Assembly (NCBI RefSeq): GCF_001457795.1 | Contig: NZ_LN898211.1 | Coordinates: forward strand, 764,979 to 828,978 | Direction of reading: 5' to 3' | DNA from: Olsenella massiliensis | GTDB taxonomy: Bacteria > Actinomycetota > Coriobacteriia > Coriobacteriales > Atopobiaceae | DNA: 64,000 nucleotides | Notes under the pieces: model-generated | What the model was told of the DNA's origin: nothing | Seen by the model: the letters and a program-made list of their open reading frames with translations, nothing else | Database searches by the model: none | Shown here: positions 18,073 to 27,124 of the stretch, in pieces | Layout of the letters: every line of letters begins with the position of its first letter | Numbering within the stretch: the first letter of the stretch is position 1 | Program-made: the position numbers and the translations under genes

Positions 18073-20058
18073 CTATGCCCTCACGAGCTCGCGCAGCCAG
18101 GAGGGCAGCTCCGCGCTGACGGTCCGGGCGCAGACGTAGGCGTCCCGGGGCGAGACGATCCCCTGTGCGCGGTAGCCGTCCGCGTCCCCCTCGCTCGTGA
18201 CGACGAGCGCCCGCTCGGCCCTGTCTCCCGCGCCCGTGCCCAGAGGCAGCAGCAGCACGGTCCGGCGGGGGTGCGCGGGGTCAAAGGCGGCGGCGGCAAG
18301 CGTCGGGCTCTGGGCCAGACGCCGCAGCGTCCGGGAGAGCTCCAGGCGGACGTGCGGCTGGTCCAGCTCAGGGGTGAGCGAGACGCCCTCGTCCCGTGTC
18401 GTCAGGGACTCTCCCGTCGGACGTGCGTGACGGGCGGGGGCGGGCAGCGCCCTCAGCCGCGCGACGAGCGTCCCGCCCAGCGCGCCCTCGCCTGCGCGGC
18501 AGCAGCCCGCGAGCCGCCAGGGGACGGCGCCCTCGTGGGGACGCAGCACGCAATAGACGTCGCGGGCGTCGTCGGAAAGAAGCCCGGTGTTCCATGCGGC
18601 AAGGCTCCCGTCGTCCGCCACGGCCAGGAGGTGCTGCTCGCGGACGTCATGGAGCGTGGCGCACAGATACTCACGCAGGATGGGCAGGGTATCAGTGGCG
18701 TCGCGCCCGCCCTCGGCGCCCAAGGACGCGTCGGACCCAAATGTCCAGGGCTCACGTGCCGCCTGCCTGGCGGCGTCCTGCAGAAGCGCGTCCCAGGAGC
18801 CTATGACCATGAAGTCCGCCAGCTCGCGCTCAAGGTCGAGCCCAAACGACGCTCCCTCCGGCGACAGTCCCCGCCAGCTTCCCGCGCGTCGTTCGGCGAG
18901 TCCCTCAAGGCCCACCGTCTCGACCCTGAGGGGATGAAGGGACGTGCCGCCCGCGACGTCTGAAAGACTCCAGCGCCGCTGCGCGCCCGGGCGTCTGACG
19001 CGCCTGATGACGGCTCGCACGGGCAGGCCGTCCGCGCCCACGTAGCGCAAAGGAAAGCTCACGCATGACCTGGTCGCCTCAAACGTCCCCGTGCCGCGCG
19101 CTCGCCGCCAGTCCTCGTCGAGGACGGTCAGGGGCTCGACGTCAGGGGGCAGCAGCTGATAGAGGACGCTCAGGGGCTCGTCCGGGCAGGACAGCTCGTC
19201 ACGGAGGCTCTCGGGCAGGTCGCGGGGCAGACGGCCGAGGTCGTTTGTCGGGCTCGCAGGCGCCGCGGGGCCTGCGGCGGCCGGGCTTCTTGTGGCGGGG
19301 CCCTTAGCCGCGCCGTCCGGCGCCTCGGCCCCCGACGTCGCGGGCGCGGGTGCGCTCGCAGGCCCCTCCGAGGCGTCGAGCGCCTCGTGGGGGTCATAGG
19401 TGATGGTGAGCGAGATGCGCCCCTCGGAGGTCGGCGGAACGCCCGTCGCAGCGCGCCCTGACCTTGCCGTGGCGGGCGCGGGGCCTGCTGCGACGTCGCG
19501 CGTCTTTGCGGGCGGGACCTCGGCGCGGGTCGTCCCTGCGTCGCTTTCGGGGTCGCCCTGGGGCACAGGCGACGCGACGACCTGGGCAGCCTCGCCGTCC
19601 GTGCGGGCGTCCTCGGCCCCACCCGTCAGGTCGGGGCCCGCATCGGGCGCGGTGACGGTCGGCTCGACCTCGACGGGGGCGGGTGCCGCGCGGCGGCGTC
19701 TGGGTCGGGGCTTCTCGGGGCGCATGTCCTTGGCGACCTTCCGGTGCCTCCAGGCGGCCGCCCCGCCCCGCCTTCCCTTGTCGTCCCTCTCGGCAAGGCG
19801 AGACAGCGCCTCGTCCAGGCTTGGGTTGGGCGGCACCGTCACAAGCAGGCGTCCTCGCCTGAACACGGTGAGGCGCACGATGTCATCCAGCTCCTCAAGA
19901 AGCTGTCGCACGTCGTGAAAGCCCAGGGACGTCACGTCGATGCCGTCGGCTCGCAGCGCCTCCTCGGCTTCCGCCAGGGGGGCCTGCCTGCCCCTGCCCA
20001 GGGCGTCCCCAAGCAGGCGATAGAGGTAGAGTCGGTTGCCCGGTGTCAGCGAGGGCAT
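18073..20058 (-). CDS. LOTUS/OST-HTH-like plus DUF3825 protein
   Basis: About 661 residues. The first 70 (NRLYLYRLLGDALGRGRQ... then VRLTVFRRGRLLVTV) resemble a winged LOTUS/OST-HTH domain. Residues ~85-290 are Ala/Pro/Gly/Arg-rich low complexity. The C-terminal half, with LRVETVGLEGLAERR, LPILREYLCATLHDV, AAWNTGLLSDDARDVY and a final PRDAYVCARTVSAELPSWL, looks like DUF3825. LOTUS domains bind RNA, so an RNA-related role is likely but unproven. Start is uncertain (20058 or 20073); either abuts or overlaps the stop of the hydrolase upstream, implying co-transcription. Confidence 0.7.
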   Translation of the reverse strand: MPSLTPGNRLYLYRLLGDALGRGRQAPLAEAEEALRADGIDVTSLGFHDVRQLLEELDDIVRLTVFRRGRLLVTVPPNPSLDEALSRLAERDDKGRRGGAAAWRHRKVAKDMRPEKPRPRRRRAAPAPVEVEPTVTAPDAGPDLTGGAEDARTDGEAAQVVASPVPQGDPESDAGTTRAEVPPAKTRDVAAGPAPATARSGRAATGVPPTSEGRISLTITYDPHEALDASEGPASAPAPATSGAEAPDGAAKGPATRSPAAAGPAAPASPTNDLGRLPRDLPESLRDELSCPDEPLSVLYQLLPPDVEPLTVLDEDWRRARGTGTFEATRSCVSFPLRYVGADGLPVRAVIRRVRRPGAQRRWSLSDVAGGTSLHPLRVETVGLEGLAERRAGSWRGLSPEGASFGLDLERELADFMVIGSWDALLQDAARQAAREPWTFGSDASLGAEGGRDATDTLPILREYLCATLHDVREQHLLAVADDGSLAAWNTGLLSDDARDVYCVLRPHEGAVPWRLAGCCRAGEGALGGTLVARLRALPAPARHARPTGESLTTRDEGVSLTPELDQPHVRLELSRTLRRLAQSPTLAAAAFDPAHPRRTVLLLPLGTGAGDRAERALVVTSEGDADGYRAQGIVSPRDAYVCARTVSAELPSWLRELVRA

Positions 20059-20060
20059 GC

Positions 20061-21080
20061 TCAGCGGTCCCATGACGCGCCGGAGCGCACGATGTCGGCA
20101 ATGAGCCTGCGGGCGGCGCGCGCCTCGGGGATGGGGGCGAGGGGCCAGGCGTGGCCGAGGCCCTCCTGCAGGACGAGACAATGCGTGACCCCCGCCTCCT
20201 GCAGGCGCTGGTCCCACAGGACGCAGTCGGGACGAAGGATCTCGCGACCGCCGACGAAGGTCGTCACGTTGCGCAGGATGCTCACGTCACCGTTGATGGG
20301 GCTCAGGCGGGGCGCGGTCGCGTCGTCGCCGTCCGCCCAGATGTCGCCCACCTGGGCGATGCCCCACGGGGCAAGCTGCGGGTCAAGGTCAAAGTAGGTG
20401 TGGATGTCGGGGTTCCTCATGGTGATGTCAAGCTCGGGGCTCACGAGGATGAGCTGCGCGGGCTGGGGGAGGTCGTAGTGGGCGAAGGTCTCGACGACGC
20501 CTGCGGCGAGGCCGCCGCCCGCCCCGTCGCCCATGAGGATGACGTTGTCCGCCCCACGGCGCTCGACCATGCCCTCGTAGAGGTCGATGATGAGAGAGTA
20601 CGCCTCGTCGTAGTCGTGGGCGGGCGCAAGCGGGTAGATGGGCACGCAGATCTCGGCGCCGGTGGCCTGGCAGAGCTGGTCGGCAAAGAGCCAGTGCCGG
20701 GGGGCGACCTGCTCGATGTAGGCGCCCCCGTGCAGGTACAGGACCGCGCGGTCGTTCTTGCCCGTCGTGCCCAGGTGATAGGTCTTCATGCCGTCGCGCG
20801 TCTCCTCGAACACGAGGGACGAGAGGGGCAGCCAGGCGGGAATCCGGTACTCCCGCTCGTTCTCGATCCGGTGGCGCTCGACGTAGTCCTCAAAGCGGCC
20901 GAGGTCCCTGCCAAGGAGGTCCGCACGCCCCCCGCAGGCGCGCTGAAGCCCGGCCCAGGCGCTGGCGACGCCCGAGCGTCCCCACCTGAGGCGGGAGATG
21001 CCCTCGAACGCGGCTGCCGTGCCCGCGACGCCGACGAGGGCGGCGCAGGCGTTGATCAGGGTCCGGGACGTCTTGGTCAT
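20061..21080 (-). CDS. Alpha/beta hydrolase fold-3 (HSL-like) protein, nucleophile Ser absent
   Basis: 339 residues with an N-terminal hydrophobic anchor (about 8-25). The oxyanion-hole motif HGGAYIEQ is at 117 on, and the family's PIYPLAPAHDYDEAYS follows. The elbow, normally GDSAG, reads GDGAG (184-188), so Gly186 replaces the Ser. The His region GLGHAWPLAP is retained. Like the esterase-like protein at 6436 it has lost the catalytic Ser, suggesting a binding or structural role. AAGGAG precedes the ATG. Confidence 0.8.
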   Translation of the reverse strand: MTKTSRTLINACAALVGVAGTAAAFEGISRLRWGRSGVASAWAGLQRACGGRADLLGRDLGRFEDYVERHRIENEREYRIPAWLPLSSLVFEETRDGMKTYHLGTTGKNDRAVLYLHGGAYIEQVAPRHWLFADQLCQATGAEICVPIYPLAPAHDYDEAYSLIIDLYEGMVERRGADNVILMGDGAGGGLAAGVVETFAHYDLPQPAQLILVSPELDITMRNPDIHTYFDLDPQLAPWGIAQVGDIWADGDDATAPRLSPINGDVSILRNVTTFVGGREILRPDCVLWDQRLQEAGVTHCLVLQEGLGHAWPLAPIPEARAARRLIADIVRSGASWDR

Positions 21081-21197
21081 GGCTGCTCCTTACGTGACGG
21101 CCGCGCGTGCGAGGCGGCTCCACCTGCCTTTGATCATGTCCTTCAGTCTACCCGCAATGGGCGGCCGACACCCGTCATCGCCCTTTGGCCCCCGGGC

Positions 21198-22076
21198 TCA
21201 CGCGCCCCCGTCGCGCCCCATTCGTGCCTTCAGACGCTGGTTTCGCAGGTTGGTGACGGTGCCCTGCATGCCGTGAGGCACGTATCCCATGCTTTCGACG
21301 TCGGCGGGGAGGTAGTCCACGAGGCTGAGGCTCTCCGTCTGCCTGGGGCGTCTCGCAAGATGGCCGGGCGTGGCCTCCAGCGCGAAGACCGTGGCGCCCT
21401 GGGCGCAGAGGCGCCGCTCGTACCAGCTCATGGCGTCGTCGGGGCGCTCGGCGCGCGCATCCTCGCTCTTCCAGAGCGTCGTGTAGCCCGCCAGGTCAAA
21501 CTGCGTCTGCGAGAAGCGCCACAGCGGGTAGCTGTCCGTCTTCAGAAGGACGCTGGCGCCAGGCGCCAACAGGCGTCGATACTCGACGAGCCGGTCAAGG
21601 TGGGTGAGCCGCAGTCCCGCATCCTTCTTGCGCGGGAAGGGCGTCGGAAAGTTGAGGTAGATGCCGCCTAGCTCGCCGGGGCCAAAGATGCCGCCCACGC
21701 CCGCTCCCGTCGCGGGGACGAGGACCATGTTGGCAAGGCCGCCTGTGACGGCCCTCTCGGCGGCGTAGGCGATGCAGATGGGCTCAAAGTCAACGCCCAC
21801 AAAGAGGACGTCGGGCTCGCGGCGGGCCATCTCGGCCGTGAAGGCTCCCTTGCCGCAGCCCAGGTCAAGGCGGACCTCGCGATACCGCCGTGCGTCGCCG
21901 CGTCGCGTCGCCGTGCCGTCCGTGGCGGGGTCGCATGCGGCAAAGGGGAGGGGGTGGCAGACCTCGGCCCAGCGTCCCGCCCACCGCGCGGGCGCGGGCT
22001 CGATGGCGTCGGCATAGCGCTCGAGACGGTCCTCGAGGACGAAGTTCTTGGGGAGTCGCGCGTGAAGGGCGTGCAT
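21198..22076 (-). CDS. trmB: tRNA (guanine-N7-)-methyltransferase
   Basis: Forms m7G46 in tRNA using SAM. 292 residues: SAM motif LDLGCGKGAFTAEMARREP, acidic FVGVDFEPICIAYAAE, then GGIYLNFPTPFPRKKDAGLRLTH. The last corresponds to the FPDPWPKKRHxKRR motif of TrmB but with Thr-Pro-Phe in place of Asp-Pro-Trp, so this is a divergent member. N-terminal 60 residues are longer than in E. coli TrmB. AAAGGA is upstream of the ATG at 22076. Confidence 0.75.
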   Translation of the reverse strand: MHALHARLPKNFVLEDRLERYADAIEPAPARWAGRWAEVCHPLPFAACDPATDGTATRRGDARRYREVRLDLGCGKGAFTAEMARREPDVLFVGVDFEPICIAYAAERAVTGGLANMVLVPATGAGVGGIFGPGELGGIYLNFPTPFPRKKDAGLRLTHLDRLVEYRRLLAPGASVLLKTDSYPLWRFSQTQFDLAGYTTLWKSEDARAERPDDAMSWYERRLCAQGATVFALEATPGHLARRPRQTESLSLVDYLPADVESMGYVPHGMQGTVTNLRNQRLKARMGRDGGA

Positions 22077-22248
22077 GTCATCCTTTCCACGTGTGGCTGC
22101 CGGCGCGCCCGCCGGGCGCGGGAGTCATGCTGCGGCGGCGGCTCGTCGTACGGGCCTCGTCGCGTCGTCGCGCGTGCGACCTGCGTGACGGCGCCCGCGC
22201 CGCACGTCCCCTGCGGGCTTGTCGTACCATAGCGCGATGAGATGGGAC

Positions 22249-22316
22249 TCCGACACCCCGCGAAATCTGACACCCCGCGAAATCCGACACCCCGCGAAAT
22301 CCGACACCCCGCGAAA
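22249..22316. repeat. 17-bp x 4 tandem repeat overlapping the RBS of the next gene
   Basis: Four head-to-tail copies of TCCGACACCCCGCGAAA start at 22249, 22266, 22283 and 22300; only the second differs, by one base. The last copy runs into AAAGGAACGATC and the ATG at 22326, so copy number could alter the leader or spacing of that gene. No extended palindrome is seen. Confidence 0.95.
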
Positions 22317-22325
22317 GGAACGATC

Positions 22326-22940
22326 ATGGCAGGACCTCAGCCCGAGGGAACGTCGCCGTTTCTGGCCATACTCTCGCGTCTCAAGTATATCGAGCGCTGG
22401 TCGCTCATGCGCAACTCGCGCCCCGAGAACCTCTCGGAGCACTCGCTTGAGGTCGCCATGATCGCCCATGCGCTCTGCGTGATCGCCAACGTGCGTCACG
22501 GTCGTCACCTGGACGAGTCGCGCGCGGCGCTCCTGGGCATGTATCACGATGCGTCCGAAATCATCACCGGCGACATGCCGACGCCCGTCAAGTACGGCGA
22601 CGGCCGGCTGCGCGACGCCTACAAGGACGTCGAGGGGCGGGCCCGGCGCCGCCTGCTCGACACCCTGCCCGCAGACCTGCGTCCCGCGCTCGAGCGGGCG
22701 TTCGTGGCGGGCGAGGGGGAGGACGAGCGCTACGTGGCCCGGCTCGTCAAGGCCGCCGACCGTCTGAGCGCCCTCATCAAGTGCCTCGAGGAGCGAGCCT
22801 GCGGCAACTCCGAGTTCGTCACGGCCGAGGAGGCCACCCGCGAGAAGCTGCGACGCATGCGCCAGGAGCTGCCCGAGGTGGACGAGTTCATGGACGAGTT
22901 CCTGCCGCCCTACGGACGGACGCTGGACCAGCTGCTCTAG
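22326..22940 (+). CDS. HD-domain 5'-deoxynucleotidase (YfbR-like)
   Basis: 204 residues. SEHSLEVAMIAHAL gives the first metal His, LLGMYHDASEIITGDMPTPVKY the HD pair and the YfbR-type EIxTGDxPTPVKY substrate region, and KAADRLSALIKCLEE the distal Asp. YfbR enzymes dephosphorylate dNMPs. AAAGGA in the last tandem repeat copy serves as RBS. Monocistronic; a hairpin follows at 22969. Confidence 0.9.
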   Translation: MAGPQPEGTSPFLAILSRLKYIERWSLMRNSRPENLSEHSLEVAMIAHALCVIANVRHGRHLDESRAALLGMYHDASEIITGDMPTPVKYGDGRLRDAYKDVEGRARRRLLDTLPADLRPALERAFVAGEGEDERYVARLVKAADRLSALIKCLEERACGNSEFVTAEEATREKLRRMRQELPEVDEFMDEFLPPYGRTLDQLL

Positions 22941-22968
22941 GCACGGATGACGTGACGCGCGCCTGAGG

Positions 22969-22998
22969 ACGGCCCGCCGCGACTGCGACGGGCCGTTT
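22969..22998 (+). terminator. Hairpin terminator candidate
   Basis: ACGGCCCG (22969-22976) pairs with CGGGCCGT (22989-22996), loop of 12, followed only by a short TT(T). Lies between the nucleotidase and the convergent pyrophosphatase gene, so it may serve both strands. The T-tract is weak. Confidence 0.5.
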
Positions 22999-23057
22999 GG
23001 GTCATGGAGCGAACGCGGCGGATGCGATGGCGCCGATGGCGCGGAGGTCTCTGACGC

Positions 23058-24719
23058 CTACTCGTCCAGGCTGTCCTGCAGGGTGGTCATGAGGGCGGGA
23101 ACGACCTGCTTCTTGCGGCTCACGACGCCGGGCAGCGTGGCGACGCCGTTCTCGGGGGTCACGCCAAACGCCCGCTTCACGACCTCCTCGGCGTTGGAGC
23201 CAAAGTAGAGCATCTCGGTCGTGGAGGTCTTGACGTCGGTGAACATGTAGAACACCATGGGCAGCTCGTCAGCCGCGGCGCCCTCCTTGAGGTAGGGCCC
23301 CACGAGCGCCTCGGCCGCCTTGCGGCTGTTCTTGGTCATGAAGCTCCCCTGGCCCACGCCAAAGCGGGCGGCGCCGCGGGAGAACACCTTGAAGTCCTGA
23401 TGGAAGACCTCCTCGGCCGTGCGGCCCGAGAGCTCCGCGCCGGCGTCGAACATGGCGTCGGCGTAGGAGTCGATGTCCTCGCCGCAGATCTTGGCAAGCT
23501 CGCGAGCGGCATGCTCGTCGCGCTTGGTGCAGGTGGGCGAGCGAAACGCCAGGGTGTCCGAGAGGATGGCGGACATCATGAGGCCGGCGATGTCGGGCGG
23601 AATCTGGACGCCCTGCTCCTGGTACATGCTGTAGAGAATGGTGTTGGTGCAGCCGACGGGCTCGTTGCGGAAGAGCGCGGGCGCCGAGGTCTCGATGGAG
23701 CCGATGCGGTGATGATCGACGATCTCCATGATGACGGCCTGCTCAAGGCCATCGACCGCCTGCGAGCGCTCGTTGTGGTCAACGAGGATGACGTGCTTCT
23801 TGTTGACGTTGAGGAGGTTGGGCGTGGACACCAGGCCCACGTAGGACCCCTCCTCGTCAATGACGGGGAAGAAGCGGTGACGTGACTGCGTGATGGTCTT
23901 GCGGGCGTCATCGACGGTCGTGTTGACCGAGAAGCGCAGCACCTTGTCAGCGGGGAGCATGATGGCGCGCACGGGGATGGACATGCTGATCAGACGAGCG
24001 GCGGCAAAGGTGTCGTAGGGGGTGGAGATGACGGTGCAGCCGTTTGCGGCGGCGGCGTCGAGCACGACGTTGGAGATGCGCGCGTCGTTGCAGACCACGA
24101 GGCAGCTGGCGCCGGACTCAACCGCAAAGCGCTGGGTCTCGTAGCGATTGGTGACGAGCACGGTGTCGCCCTGCTCGATCTTGCCCTCCATCATCTCGGG
24201 CGTCGTGCCGACGACCACCTTGCCCGTGGTCACGCGGGCGTCGGCGTCTCCCTGGAGCATCGTGCCCTTGAGCGTCGAGATGATGTTGGCAAAGAGCGTC
24301 CGGGACTCGGCGATGATCGTGGTGTCAAAGACGTTCATGTTGGCGTTGGCGATGTCCTTGACGGCGATGAGGCCCTCGAGCTCGTGGTCGTCGCTGGTGA
24401 TGCAGAGCGTGTCGGTCTTTGTGTCGCCCATGAGGGTCCAGGCGGAAAAGAGGCTCATCTCGGGGTCGATGCCCTTCGTCTCCTGGATCTTGATGTCCTT
24501 GATCTGAGGGCGGACCGAGGTGATGAGCTGGGGCTCCTCAAAGCCGAAGTGCTTGAGGACGAAGGCCGTCTCGCGGTTGACGGTACCGGCACGGCGCGGC
24601 TCGTACCTGACGTCGCCAATCTGATTCTTGAGATAGGCCAGCGCGATCGCCGAGCAGATGCTGTCGGTGTCGGGGTGGAGGTGGCCTATGACGTTGACCT
24701 TGCGAATGGTCTCGGGCAT
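23058..24719 (-). CDS. ppaC: Manganese-dependent inorganic pyrophosphatase with CBS and DRTGG domains
   Basis: Hydrolyses pyrophosphate. 553 residues, much longer than the ~310 of simple family II enzymes, because CBS domains (about 70-130 and 250-310) and a DRTGG-type insert sit between the DHH parts. N-terminal VIGHLHPDTDSICSAIALAYL and central VDHHRIGSIETS are the DHH motifs; DHHA2 is C-terminal with the SRKKQVVP end. CBS-type PPases are regulated by adenine nucleotides. AAGGAGA precedes the ATG at 24719. Confidence 0.93.
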   Translation of the reverse strand: MPETIRKVNVIGHLHPDTDSICSAIALAYLKNQIGDVRYEPRRAGTVNRETAFVLKHFGFEEPQLITSVRPQIKDIKIQETKGIDPEMSLFSAWTLMGDTKTDTLCITSDDHELEGLIAVKDIANANMNVFDTTIIAESRTLFANIISTLKGTMLQGDADARVTTGKVVVGTTPEMMEGKIEQGDTVLVTNRYETQRFAVESGASCLVVCNDARISNVVLDAAAANGCTVISTPYDTFAAARLISMSIPVRAIMLPADKVLRFSVNTTVDDARKTITQSRHRFFPVIDEEGSYVGLVSTPNLLNVNKKHVILVDHNERSQAVDGLEQAVIMEIVDHHRIGSIETSAPALFRNEPVGCTNTILYSMYQEQGVQIPPDIAGLMMSAILSDTLAFRSPTCTKRDEHAARELAKICGEDIDSYADAMFDAGAELSGRTAEEVFHQDFKVFSRGAARFGVGQGSFMTKNSRKAAEALVGPYLKEGAAADELPMVFYMFTDVKTSTTEMLYFGSNAEEVVKRAFGVTPENGVATLPGVVSRKKQVVPALMTTLQDSLDE

Positions 24720-24922
24720 GCGTTTCTCCTTGCCTTGTTGAACCTGGGGGACGCCCGTGCGCGCCCTACGCCTGCGCCCATTGTGCCACGGAATGGGCGA
24801 GCCTGCCGTCGCGCCGTCGCCTGCTGTGGTCTGACGTGCATAAACATGCGACAAAAGGCGGGGTTCACACGGCGGCGCCCGGTGTGGCCGATGGTCGCGG
24901 CGCGGGCCAGGGCGTGAGGCGG

Positions 24923-25915
24923 CTAGTGTGCGGCATGCCCGGCGACGAGGCCGTTTGCGGGGGCGGGCCGCCCGTGCGCCAGGGTCCCGCACGTCCGTCG
25001 CCGCAGACGCACGGAGCCCGCGAGCTCGCTGCTGACGGCGCCGCCTATGATGAGCAGGCCGCCCAGCAGGCACAAGGGCGTGAGGGTCTCGCCCAGAAGG
25101 AGGGCCGAGAGCAGGACGGCGGAGAGCGGCTCAAGGTAGCCGCAGACGGCCACGCGCTGGACGCTCAGCGCCCCCAGTGACGAGAAGTACAGGTAGCAGC
25201 CCACGCCGGTGTTGACGACGCCCAGGACGAGCAGGGCGGGGAGGCTGGGACCCACGAGCGAGGACGGCGTAGGCAGCGTTCCCGTGAGCGTCGCCCAGGT
25301 CGTCACGGCGACGCAGCTTGCGACGAGCTGGATCGCCGCCGACTCCATCCCGCCCACGTGGGGCGCCCTCTTGGAAAAAAGCACCATGGCCGCATACATG
25401 ACGGCGCTGCCCGCGCCCAGGGCGAGGCCGGCGACGTCGGGCGCGGGGCCCGCGCCTCGCGACACCACGAGCGCCGCCCCGACCGCCACGCTCGAGAGGC
25501 AGGCGACTTTGACGCACGTGAGCCTCTCGCCGCACAGGAGGGGAGAGAGCGCCATGACGATGATCGGGCCGCAGTAATAGGCGAGCGTCGCCACGCCCAC
25601 GCCCACCAGGCGATAGGCGCCAAAGAGGAAGATCCAGCCGACGCCCAGGGCGGCGCCGGACGCGGCAAGCGACAGCGCCTCGCGCGGGTGGTCGGTCGCG
25701 GCGAGCCGAGGTGCCCCCACGCCCGACGCGTCCACTCGTGCGCGGGAGCTTGCCCGTGCGCAAGAGCCCGCCAGCGCCGCCAGGATCAGGATGCTGCCGG
25801 CGAGCGTGCGCCAGAGGACGAGCTGGCAGACGGGGAGCGCGACGTGCGCGGCGACGATGCCGTTGGACCCAAACAGGACGAGGGAAGCCAGATACTTGGT
25901 GAACTCCTTGGACAT
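24923..25915 (-). CDS. EamA/DMT-family transporter
   Basis: 330 residues with ten predicted helices in two EamA repeats: VLFGSNGIVAAHVALP, LVLWRTLAGSILILAAL, then GVATLAYYCGPIIVMALSPLL in the first half and GVVNTGVGCYLYFSSLGALS and CGYLEPLSAVLLSALLLGE in the second. Likely a metabolite exporter; substrate unknown. AAGGA precedes the ATG. Divergent from the LysR gene at 26077, which probably controls it. Confidence 0.88.
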   Translation of the reverse strand: MSKEFTKYLASLVLFGSNGIVAAHVALPVCQLVLWRTLAGSILILAALAGSCARASSRARVDASGVGAPRLAATDHPREALSLAASGAALGVGWIFLFGAYRLVGVGVATLAYYCGPIIVMALSPLLCGERLTCVKVACLSSVAVGAALVVSRGAGPAPDVAGLALGAGSAVMYAAMVLFSKRAPHVGGMESAAIQLVASCVAVTTWATLTGTLPTPSSLVGPSLPALLVLGVVNTGVGCYLYFSSLGALSVQRVAVCGYLEPLSAVLLSALLLGETLTPLCLLGGLLIIGGAVSSELAGSVRLRRRTCGTLAHGRPAPANGLVAGHAAH

Positions 25916-25984
25916 GACGCCGTCCTTCTCGCGGTGGGTGGGGGGTACGCGACGTGTCGCCAGCTGCCAGTCTGGCACGGGTCA

Positions 25985-26040
25985 TCGCAGAATAAAAGCG
26001 AATGTATATCATGGTTATCATGCAAATTAGTCATGGTATC
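25985..26040. promoter_or_regulatory. Divergent LysR/exporter regulatory region
   Basis: An AT-rich block stands out from GC-rich surroundings between the two divergent genes. It contains TATCATGGTTATCATGCAAA, in which ATCATG occurs twice about 10 bp apart, and a further TCATGG. Such a spacing fits a LysR-type binding site overlapping two promoters. Assignment rests on position and composition only. Confidence 0.4.
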
Positions 26041-26076
26041 GTCGCGCGTCGCCACGACGGGAAGGACGGGGGTCCC

Positions 26077-26976
26077 ATGGAGACAAACCTCATGAAGTAC
26101 CAGGCCTTTCTTGAGAGCTGCAGGACGGGGAGCTTCACGCGGGCGGCGCGGAGGCTGTCGTATTCGCAGTCGGGGGTGAGCCGCATGGTGGCTGACCTCG
26201 AGCAGGACTGGGGCGTGTCCCTGCTGGAGAGGGGGCGCGGGCCCCTGAGGCTCACGCCTGACGGCGAGCGGCTGCGACCGCTCGTGCGGGAGGTGTGCGA
26301 AGCCGACCGTCGGCTTCGCATGCAGGTGGACGACATACGCGGCATCCGGGCGGGAACCGTGCGCATCGGGTGCTTCTCGAGCGTCGCCACCCATTGGCTG
26401 CCGGAGGTGATGAGGGGCTTCTCGCGGGAGTATCCCGACGTGGACTACGAGCTTTTGATGGGCGATTACGCCGAGATCGAGAGCTGGTGCGCGGAAGGCC
26501 GTGTTGACCTGGGATTTCTTCCCTTTGTGCCAAAGAGTCCCCTACTGCGGACGCACCCGCTGGCCACCGACGAGCTCATGGCGGTCCTGCCCGAGGGGCA
26601 TCGTCTTGCCGACCAGGCGGGCGTGCCGGTGGAGAAGCTGTGCGAGGAGCCGTTCATCATGCTGCGCAAGTCGGGGGACACCGAGGTCGTTGACATCTTT
26701 TCCCGCGTCGGGCTGCGTCCCCGGGTGCGTTTCACGACCTTTGACGACTACGCCATCATGTCCATGGTCGAGAGCGGCCTGGGGCTGGCGGTCCTCCCCG
26801 CGCTGATACTGAGGCGCAACCCGTACCACCTGGCCGTGCGCCACGTCGAGCCGCGCGCGTTTCGCACGATAGGCGTGGTCTCGCGCAGGGCCGAGCGGCC
26901 CTCGGTCGCCGCGGCCCGCTTCATGGAGCATCTTGCCGCTGCCGTCCTGGCCCCGCCCCGCACTCCGTCGCCCTGA
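26077..26976 (+). CDS. LysR-family transcriptional regulator
   Basis: 299 residues. The N-terminal winged HTH is FLESCRTGSFTRAARRLSYSQSGVSRMVADLE followed by LLERGRGPLRLTPDGERL; the C-terminal effector domain starts near residue 90 with GTVRIGCFSSVATHWLPEVM. A LysR next to a divergent EamA transporter usually regulates that transporter. The start at 26077 has AAGGA upstream; a longer ORF from 26002 lacks support. Confidence 0.93.
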   Translation: METNLMKYQAFLESCRTGSFTRAARRLSYSQSGVSRMVADLEQDWGVSLLERGRGPLRLTPDGERLRPLVREVCEADRRLRMQVDDIRGIRAGTVRIGCFSSVATHWLPEVMRGFSREYPDVDYELLMGDYAEIESWCAEGRVDLGFLPFVPKSPLLRTHPLATDELMAVLPEGHRLADQAGVPVEKLCEEPFIMLRKSGDTEVVDIFSRVGLRPRVRFTTFDDYAIMSMVESGLGLAVLPALILRRNPYHLAVRHVEPRAFRTIGVVSRRAERPSVAAARFMEHLAAAVLAPPRTPSP

Positions 26977-27124
26977 TGCCCGTCCCCGCCGGAGCCGCCC
27001 GTCGTCAAGTCCTGACGTTGGCGTCAGAATGTAGCGAAAAAACTGCAAGATTTTAGCAAAGTAGCTGCTAGATAGTGGTATTTATCGCAACCTCAACAGT
27101 GGTTGGGTCCCATCCGGCTATCAT

